Shown here: piece by piece, positions 1 to 4,598 of the stretch
Position numbering within the stretch: the first letter of the stretch is position 1
Layout: every line of letters starts with the position of its first letter
Assembly: GCA_945952355.1 (NCBI GenBank)
Contig: CAMFIW010000200.1
Coordinates: 1-6,076, forward strand
Direction: 5' to 3'
DNA length: 6,076 bases
Source: an uncultured Phenylobacterium sp.
GTDB lineage: Bacteria; Pseudomonadota; Alphaproteobacteria; Caulobacterales; Caulobacteraceae
The notes under the pieces: model-generated
Database searches by the model: none
The model's input: the letters and a program-made list of their open reading frames with translations, nothing else
What the model was told of the DNA's origin: nothing
Translations under genes and position numbers: made by a program

Positions 1-1101
1 GCCGGTGATGGTGAAGCCGGTCGAGATCACGCCCTGGCACCAGAGGATCGGATAGAGGATCGGGCTGCCATTCGGCGGAAACGCGCCGATCAGCCGCAGC
101 ACGACAGGCGTCACCGCGATGGCCACGCCCGCCATCAGCAGGGTCATGGCGGAGCCCTTCTTGCCGAACCTTTGGGACAGTCGGGGGGCGGCGGCGAAGG
201 CGAACACTGCGGCTAGGAAGCTGGAGAAGGTGAAGAAGGCGATCTGGGCCGCGCTGAGCTCCCAGAAGAAGGTCGTGAAGTAGAGGTTTATCGACAGCGC
301 CAGGCCCCCGGCCATGGCCGCGAACAGGCTGGCCACCAGGATGCGCAGGAAGGACGCGTGGGACAGCGTCCCGACCATCTCCTTCGCCAGGGTCGAGAGC
401 GACAGCTTGCGATGCGGGGCCTCGCGCAGGAACGGGATCTGGCCATGGGTGCCGATCGCCGAGACCAGGATGGCCACGAAGATCATGATCGCCGCCGCGA
501 CACCGTAGTGGGCGTAGCCCTCAGCGTTGAGTTGGCCGACCTTGTGCGTGGCGTCGGGGGCCAGGAAGACCTTGAGCGCCGCGAAATAGATGATCAGCCC
601 GCCGATCCAGCCGAACAGGTAGCGGTAGCTGAGCAGCTTGGTGCGCTCGTCATACTCGGTGGTCAGCTCGGCGGCGAGCGCCGAGGACGGGATCTCGTAG
701 CAGGTGATGAAGCTGCGAATCAGGATCGCGGTGGCGATCAGGTAGAAGAACAGCTGCTCATGCGAGAGGCCGGCCGGCGGGTTCCAGAGCAACAGGTATG
801 ACACCGCCACCGGGATGGCCGCGGCGTACATGAACGGGTGCCTGCGGCCCCAGCGCGAGCGGGTGTTGTCGGAAAGCTGGCCGACGATCGGGTCCAGGAA
901 GGCGTCGACGAACAGGGCGATCATGATCGCCACCCCGACCGTCTTGGCCGACAGGCCCATGACCTGGTTGTAGAAGATCAGCAGGAAGTAGGAGAAGCCA
1001 TTGTCCTTCACCCCGAAGGCGATGGAGCCCGCGCCGTAGAACAGGCGGGTCGGCAGACTCAGGCGGCGGCCGGTTTGAACGGCAGGTACGGCTTCGGCCA
1101 C
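1..1101 (-). CDS. GPH-family (MelB-like) MFS cation symporter, transporter C, C-terminus cut by window edge
   Basis: Inner-membrane secondary transporter expected to couple uptake of a glycoside-like or other small organic solute to H+ or Na+. Seen: 367 residues from a GTG start to the left edge, with hydrophobic segments matching the first nine or ten of twelve helices. The family's helix II acidic pair is D66-x3-D70 followed by PxxGQLSD, then the loop WGRRHPF at 84-90, a helix IV YEIP at 135-138, an ER(T)KL loop at 152-156 with R160 after it, and the mid-protein FPPNGSP at 341-347. About 130 C-terminal residues are missing compared with its neighbours, including the helix XI lysine motif. 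The start is well fixed: an in-frame TGA lies at 1141-1143, no other usual start lies between, and GGGGGA sits 6 bases upstream. It follows transporter B by 62 bases, probably the same operon. It is clearly closest to transporter A in the N-terminal half. Family assignment is firm; substrate unknown. Confidence 0.93.
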   Translation of the reverse strand, partial: MAEAVPAVQTGRRLSLPTRLFYGAGSIAFGVKDNGFSYFLLIFYNQVMGLSAKTVGVAIMIALFVDAFLDPIVGQLSDNTRSRWGRRHPFMYAAAIPVAVSYLLLWNPPAGLSHEQLFFYLIATAILIRSFITCYEIPSSALAAELTTEYDERTKLLSYRYLFGWIGGLIIYFAALKVFLAPDATHKVGQLNAEGYAHYGVAAAIMIFVAILVSAIGTHGQIPFLREAPHRKLSLSTLAKEMVGTLSHASFLRILVASLFAAMAGGLALSINLYFTTFFWELSAAQIAFFTFSSFLAAVFAFAAAPRLSQRFGKKGSAMTLLMAGVAIAVTPVVLRLIGAFPPNGSPILYPILWCQGVISTGFTITG

Positions 1102-1107
1102 AGCGTT

Positions 1108-1113
1108 TCCCCC
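1108..1113 (-). promoter_or_regulatory. Shine-Dalgarno of transporter C
   Basis: GGGGGA on the minus strand, 6 bases before GTG at 1101. It supports the GTG start, since the preceding in-frame stop at 1141-1143 leaves no other common start codon. Confidence 0.6.
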
Positions 1114-1163
1114 GTGCGGACTGGTTTTTCGAACCCTAGATCAGGCGGGGCGGGCTGGCGAGC

Positions 1164-2669
1164 CTAGACCACGTTTCCACCCGCCCCAATGCTGGAAGGG
1201 CGCGCCTCCTCGATGTCGGCGGTCTCGGCGACGGCCGCGGCCCGGGCAAGGCTTTCGAGGTTCTCGCGATGCTTGCCGGCGTCGATCCGGTAGCCCACCA
1301 GCACGGCGACCGACAGCACCTTCATGAACACCGAGAACGGCAGGTAGAGCAGCGACATGTGCCGCATCACGTCCGGGCTGACGGTCCCCGGCGCAGCGTG
1401 GGTGGGGAAGTTGGCGGCGGTGATGATGAGGCCGGCCAGGAAGACGCCGAAGCCGTTGGTGAATTTGGGCAGGAGACCGTTGGCCGCCATCAGAAGGCCC
1501 TCGGACCGCACACCGGTCTTGACCGCAGCGTCCTCGACCACGTCGGCGATCATGGACGAGATGATGATGTAGCCGGCGATCGCCAGGGTTCCGGAGAAGA
1601 AGGCGTCTCCGACGAGGATGCGCGTCACCCAGGGCGAACTGTTGGGCGGCATGATGTGCAGCAGCCGAAGGGCCTGCGGAATCGCGTCGGCGACGATGGA
1701 GATGGTGAAGAGCACGATCATCGCCCGCTTCTTGCCCATCGCCTTGGCGGCGGGTCCCGCGAGGGCCACCCCGGCCAGCGAGGCCGCGACGCCGGCGATG
1801 GCGATATAGGAAACGAACTGGGCCGTCATGCCCCAGAGCTCGACATAGAAATATTGGCTGAGCGCCGTTCCCATGCCGATCGCGACCCCGGAGCAGAAGC
1901 CGGACGCCATGACCACCATCAGCGACGGATTCATCAGGGTGCCGCGGATCTCCGCCAGGGTCTGGCGGAACGGCACGGCGCGCGATGTGGGCATGGTCAG
2001 CGTCGGAATTCGCCGATGCGTACCGACCGCTGAGACCAGGATGGAGACCGACATGACGACCGCGGCCAAGATGCCGTAGTGGGCATAGCCCTCGCGATTG
2101 AGAATGCCGCCATGCTGCGGGTTCAGGAAGACCTGGTAGAGCGCGATGTTCATGGCCAGTCCGCCGACCACGCCGAAGAAGAAGCGGTAGCTGAACAAGC
2201 TGGTCCGTGCGTTGTAGTCGGTCGTGAGTTCCGGCCCGAGCGCGGCGCTGGGCACCTCGTAAAGCGCCACCGAAGTGCGCATGAGCACCAGCATGCCGAT
2301 CAGGAAGACGCCGCTCTGCTCCGGCGACCAGGACGTCGGCGAATTCCAGAAAGCGATGCAGGTCACCGCCACCAGCGGCACGGACAGATACATCAGCGGG
2401 TGGCGACGCCCCCACGGCGTGCGCAGCTTGTCGGAGAACTGTCCGATCGCGGTGTCGATCACCGCGTCGAACATCAGGGTCAGCATGATCGCCGTGCCCA
2501 CCCAGACCGCTGGCAGGCCAATAACCCGGTTCAGGTATGGCGCCAGCACCGCAGAGGTCAGCGAAAGCGTTGTCACCCCGAAGGCGATGGAGCCGAACCC
2601 ATAGAGGAACTTGGTCCCGAAGCCGAACCGCGCGGTTTCGGGAAGCTCTGAGTTGGCGTTTTGGCTCAT
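1164..2669 (-). CDS. GPH-family (MelB-like) MFS cation symporter, transporter B (divergent paralogue)
   Basis: Complete 501-residue inner-membrane symporter of the MelB-like GPH family, a normal length. Seen: helix II acidic pair D68-x3-D72, SD at 79-80, loop WGRRHP at 86-91, helix IV YEVP at 137-140 and R162 beyond it, IMPPNSSP at 339-346, and the helix XI signature DVVEDAAVKTGVRSEG at 376-391. K384 there corresponds to the lysine of the MelB helix XI motif. The cytoplasmic tail IDAGKHRENL (462-471) resembles that of transporter A. The ATG at 2669 is chosen because its N-terminus matches the paralogues in length and a purine stretch GAAGAAG lies 5 bases upstream; GTG at 2714 would add 15 residues. 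Oddities: D72 is followed by T where A and C have P, helix I reads YLNRV rather than FYNQV, and the helix III end is WNSP rather than WNPP. These suggest a changed substrate or ion preference. The gap to transporter A is 66 bases without a hairpin. Confidence 0.94.
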   Translation of the reverse strand: MSQNANSELPETARFGFGTKFLYGFGSIAFGVTTLSLTSAVLAPYLNRVIGLPAVWVGTAIMLTLMFDAVIDTAIGQFSDKLRTPWGRRHPLMYLSVPLVAVTCIAFWNSPTSWSPEQSGVFLIGMLVLMRTSVALYEVPSAALGPELTTDYNARTSLFSYRFFFGVVGGLAMNIALYQVFLNPQHGGILNREGYAHYGILAAVVMSVSILVSAVGTHRRIPTLTMPTSRAVPFRQTLAEIRGTLMNPSLMVVMASGFCSGVAIGMGTALSQYFYVELWGMTAQFVSYIAIAGVAASLAGVALAGPAAKAMGKKRAMIVLFTISIVADAIPQALRLLHIMPPNSSPWVTRILVGDAFFSGTLAIAGYIIISSMIADVVEDAAVKTGVRSEGLLMAANGLLPKFTNGFGVFLAGLIITAANFPTHAAPGTVSPDVMRHMSLLYLPFSVFMKVLSVAVLVGYRIDAGKHRENLESLARAAAVAETADIEEARPSSIGAGGNVV

Positions 2670-2735
2670 GGCGTCTTCTTCGAAGGTTCGGTATGGCGAT
2701 GGGCGTGCAAGCACCCGAAGCGGATCGGGTCAGGT

Positions 2736-4259
2736 TCAGGATCGGATCGAGCGGAGCCCCTCGGGCGCGGCGCCGCCGGCGAGGCCGCCGAGGCCGCCCG
2801 CTTCCTGGTCGACCCCGCCTTCCTCGGCTAGGGCCGCAGCCTCGCTCAGCTTGGCGAGGTTGGCCTCGTGCTTCGCCTTGTCGATGTTGAAGGCGAAGAG
2901 GCAGACGATGGCAAGGCCGTAGAGCACGGTCACGGTCGGCAAGAAGGCCAGGCCGAGATCGTGGACGATCTGCGGATCGACTTCTCCGCGCTTGACCCCG
3001 ATCGGGAACTCGATCGCCTTGAGGATGGCGGTCGAGATGAAGATGCCAAGGCCCGAGACGATCTTCTTGAACAGGTTGTCGGCCGACAGCAGCAGGCCCT
3101 CCGACCTGCGACCGGTCTTGACCTCCGCGTCCTCGATCACGTCCGAGGTCAAGGCCACCAGGATCACGCCCGTCGCGGCCGCGAGGATCGCGTTGACGAA
3201 GGTCTCGACCAACAGGATCGCGATCAGGGCTTGCGACCCATTGGGCGGCATCAGGCCCACGAGGCGGGCCGCGATGGGGGCGATCCCGACCGTCAGGGCG
3301 CCCGCGAACATGATGATCGCGCCGTACTTCTTGCCGATGCGCTTGACCACGGCCGGGGCCATCAGCACGCCCAGCAAACTGCCGGCCACCCCCACCGACG
3401 TCATCAGCGCCAGCTGGGATTGCTTCAGGCCCCAGAAGAACAGGCCGATATAGAGTTCGAGCCCGTTGCGCGCGCCCATGGCGATGGCGATGAACATGCC
3501 GGTCAGGGTGGCGACCACGAAGGCGCGGTTGTTCAGCGTCGCGAAGATCTCGCTGGCCATGCCGGAGAAGGTGATCTTCCGGATCGGCGCCTGCCGCAGA
3601 TAGGGGATCTGGCTCTGGGTTCCGCGGGTGGAGATGAGGATCGTGGAGAAGATGATCAGGGCGGCGCAGATCGAGTAGCCGAGATAGCCGTCGCGCGCGA
3701 GAACGCCGCCGGTGCCGTCCGGATGTTCCTTGAGGAAGAACTGGTAGGCGGCCACCGTCATGCCGAGCCCGCCGGCCACGGTGAACAGGGCCCGCATGGA
3801 GAGCAGTTTCGTGCGCTCCTGGTAGTCCTTGGCCAGTTCCGGAGCCAGCGCGTTGTGCGGAAGTTCGAAGAAGGTGTCGAACAGGCGTACGGCCAGCAGG
3901 CAGGCCACCAGATAGGCGGCGATCGCCTCGTGACTCCAGTCCTTCGGCGGATTCCAGAGCAGGAAGTAGGCCAGCGAAACCGGGACCGCGGCCATGTACA
4001 TAAACGGGTGCCGCCGCCCGAGGCGGGAGCGGAAGTTGTCGGAGATCTGGCCGACCGTAGGGTCGACGAAAGCATCGAAGATCAGGGCGCCCATCAGGAT
4101 CGCCCCGACCGTCTCGGCGGGCAGGCCCACGACCTGATTGTAGAAGATCAGCAGGAAGGTCGAGAGCCCGCGAAGCTTGACCGAGTTTGCGGTCGCGCCG
4201 ACGGCGTAGGCCAGCCGGGTTCCGAAGCCGAGGGGCGGGCGGGCGAGCGACGGGTTCAT
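2736..4259 (-). CDS. GPH-family (MelB-like) MFS cation symporter, transporter A
   Basis: Complete 507-residue inner-membrane symporter, first gene of the likely three-gene operon. Seen: twelve plausible helices, helix II pair D62-x3-D66 followed by PTVGQISD, loop LGRRHPF at 80-86 (Leu where B and C have Trp), helix IV FELP at 131-134, R156, LMPPNGSQ at 336-343, helix XI signature DVIEDAEVKTGRRSEG at 373-388 with K381, and a post-helix-XII tail NIDKAKHEANL at 458-468. The last 30 residues are Gly/Ala-rich and low in complexity. Over 98 N-terminal residues it shares 64 identities with transporter C by hand count. The start is uncertain. ATG 4259 gives the N-terminus that best fits the paralogues but has no clear ribosome site. 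GTG 4349, with AGGA 6 bases upstream, would add 30 hydrophilic residues (537 aa). A strong GGGAGGA at 4325-4331 serves neither frame start directly; see the upstream ORF. Substrate unknown. Confidence 0.93.
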   Translation of the reverse strand: MNPSLARPPLGFGTRLAYAVGATANSVKLRGLSTFLLIFYNQVVGLPAETVGAILMGALIFDAFVDPTVGQISDNFRSRLGRRHPFMYMAAVPVSLAYFLLWNPPKDWSHEAIAAYLVACLLAVRLFDTFFELPHNALAPELAKDYQERTKLLSMRALFTVAGGLGMTVAAYQFFLKEHPDGTGGVLARDGYLGYSICAALIIFSTILISTRGTQSQIPYLRQAPIRKITFSGMASEIFATLNNRAFVVATLTGMFIAIAMGARNGLELYIGLFFWGLKQSQLALMTSVGVAGSLLGVLMAPAVVKRIGKKYGAIIMFAGALTVGIAPIAARLVGLMPPNGSQALIAILLVETFVNAILAAATGVILVALTSDVIEDAEVKTGRRSEGLLLSADNLFKKIVSGLGIFISTAILKAIEFPIGVKRGEVDPQIVHDLGLAFLPTVTVLYGLAIVCLFAFNIDKAKHEANLAKLSEAAALAEEGGVDQEAGGLGGLAGGAAPEGLRSIRS

Positions 4260-4318
4260 GCGCGGCGGTTCCGGAATCGCGGGCGCGAAGTTGCGGACGC
4301 TGGCCGTTGGCGCATCAC
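4256..4318 (-). CDS. Possible short upstream/leader ORF translationally coupled to transporter A
   Basis: Twenty codons starting GTG-ATG, ending in a TGA that overlaps the ATG of transporter A as ATGA (4256-4259). A strong Shine-Dalgarno, GGGAGGA at 4325-4331, has its GGAGG core 7 bases before the GTG and 10 before the ATG at 4315, which is good spacing. The peptide would be very basic, with seven arginines (for example RFRNRRA at its end). Transporter A itself has no good ribosome site before 4259, so the short ORF could deliver terminating ribosomes to it. Against it: it overlaps the frame that would encode a 30-residue N-terminal extension of transporter A, and arginine richness is expected by chance in G+C-rich DNA. 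Real translation is unproven. Confidence 0.3.
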   Translation of the reverse strand: MMRQRPASATSRPRFRNRRA

Positions 4319-4324
4319 CGATTG

Positions 4325-4331
4325 TCCTCCC
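4325..4331 (-). promoter_or_regulatory. Strong Shine-Dalgarno in the transporter A leader
   Basis: GGGAGGA on the minus strand is the best ribosome-binding sequence in the window. It is well placed for GTG 4318 or ATG 4315, which open the short leader ORF. It is about 66 bases from ATG 4259, too far to serve transporter A directly, and no in-frame start for transporter A follows it before 4259. Confidence 0.5.
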
Positions 4332-4332
4332 A

Positions 4333-4385
4333 ACCCCGGGGTCCTGCACGGGGCGTCCTGTCCATGGTCGACCGTTAACCGGCCG
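4333..4385. repeat. Cluster of short perfect palindromes in the transporter A leader
   Basis: Within 53 bases there are five perfect palindromes: ACCCCGGGGT (4333-4342), CCATGG (4362-4367), GGTCGACC (4366-4373), GTTAAC (4374-4379) and CGGCCG (4380-4385). Any of the longer ones could be an operator half or a whole site, or the set may be chance in G+C-rich DNA. It lies just upstream of the strong Shine-Dalgarno and around the alternative GTG 4349. Confidence 0.25.
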
Positions 4386-4432
4386 CGTCTCGTTGGGGGC
4401 AGAGCGTGAGGGAGAGGTTCCTGCCCGTCAAT

Positions 4433-4467
4433 GGTTTTGATCTTACATTCCCGACACGTTCAAAACC
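4433..4467. promoter_or_regulatory. 8-base inverted repeat, candidate operator or leader hairpin
   Basis: GGTTTTGA (4433-4440) and TCAAAACC (4460-4467) are exact inverted copies separated by 19 bases. The flanking ATG/CAT bases nearly extend the match, with one extra G in one arm. Arm centres are 27 bases apart, somewhat over two and a half helical turns. It sits in the AT-rich island upstream of the transporter operon, where a predicted transcription start would fall, so it could bind a dimeric repressor or form a stem at the 5' end of the mRNA. No known regulator's consensus is recognised. Confidence 0.35.
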
Positions 4468-4470
4468 CAT

Positions 4471-4499
4471 ATTATCCAATATCTTATAGGCCGCGTCGC
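4471..4499 (-). promoter_or_regulatory. Candidate promoter of the transporter operon
   Basis: The 60 bases 4431-4490 contain only about 35% G+C, far below the rest of the window. On the minus strand GATAAT (4476 to 4471) lies 17 bases after GCGACG (4499 to 4494), which keeps four of six bases of the TTGACG -35 element. An alternative -10 is TATAAG (4488 to 4483), without a convincing -35. A TTGACGG at 4431 to 4425 matches the alphaproteobacterial -35 but lacks a clear -10. GATAAT lies inside a small inverted repeat, ATATT-ATCC-AATAT (4469-4482). A promoter is expected here because the receptor's terminator lies just upstream; which hexamers are used is inference. Confidence 0.35.
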
Positions 4500-4544
4500 G
4501 ACATACCGGGCGCCAGTTGCCAAACCGTTCTTTCGAAAACGCAA

Positions 4545-4575
4545 AGCAAAGGGCGCGCCGGAGACCGGCGCGCCC
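4545..4575 (-). terminator. Rho-independent terminator of the TonB-dependent receptor gene
   Basis: On the minus strand an 11-base-pair perfect G+C-only stem (GGGCGCGCCGG, loop TCT, CCGGCGCGCCC; 4575 to 4551) is followed at once by the T-rich tail TTTGCTTTGCGTTTT. It begins 23 bases after the receptor's stop codon. On the plus strand the stem is followed by TCGCG, so it should act only in the receptor's direction. It implies that the three transporters need their own promoter. Confidence 0.87.
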
Positions 4576-4598
4576 TCGCGAAGTCCATGGACGGGGTC

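Noticed and set aside
1102..1163. Possible terminator or promoter in the gap between transporters B and C
   Set aside because: No stem followed by a T-run and no convincing -35/-10 pair. The same holds for the 2670-2735 gap, apart from the small CGAACCTTCG repeat at 2681-2690.
1141..2415. 424-codon minus-strand open frame overlapping transporter B in another frame
   Set aside because: Arg/His/Gly-rich shadow translation of transporter B, whose own frame has transmembrane segments and GPH motifs.
1164..2714. Longer transporter B beginning at GTG 2714
   Set aside because: It adds 15 residues not matched in the paralogues. ATG 2669 has a purine-rich ribosome site and the expected N-terminal length.
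4362..4385. Run of restriction-site-like palindromes (NcoI, SalI, HpaI, EagI) suggesting a cloning linker or vector join
   Set aside because: Flanking sequence is continuous, natural-looking leader DNA with no vector features, and short palindromes of this kind are plausible by chance.
2868..4409. 513-codon plus-strand open frame antisense to transporter A
   Set aside because: Its translation is dominated by Asp/Glu/Gly/Arg/His without any family motif, and it mirrors the G+C-rich codon bias of the real minus-strand gene.
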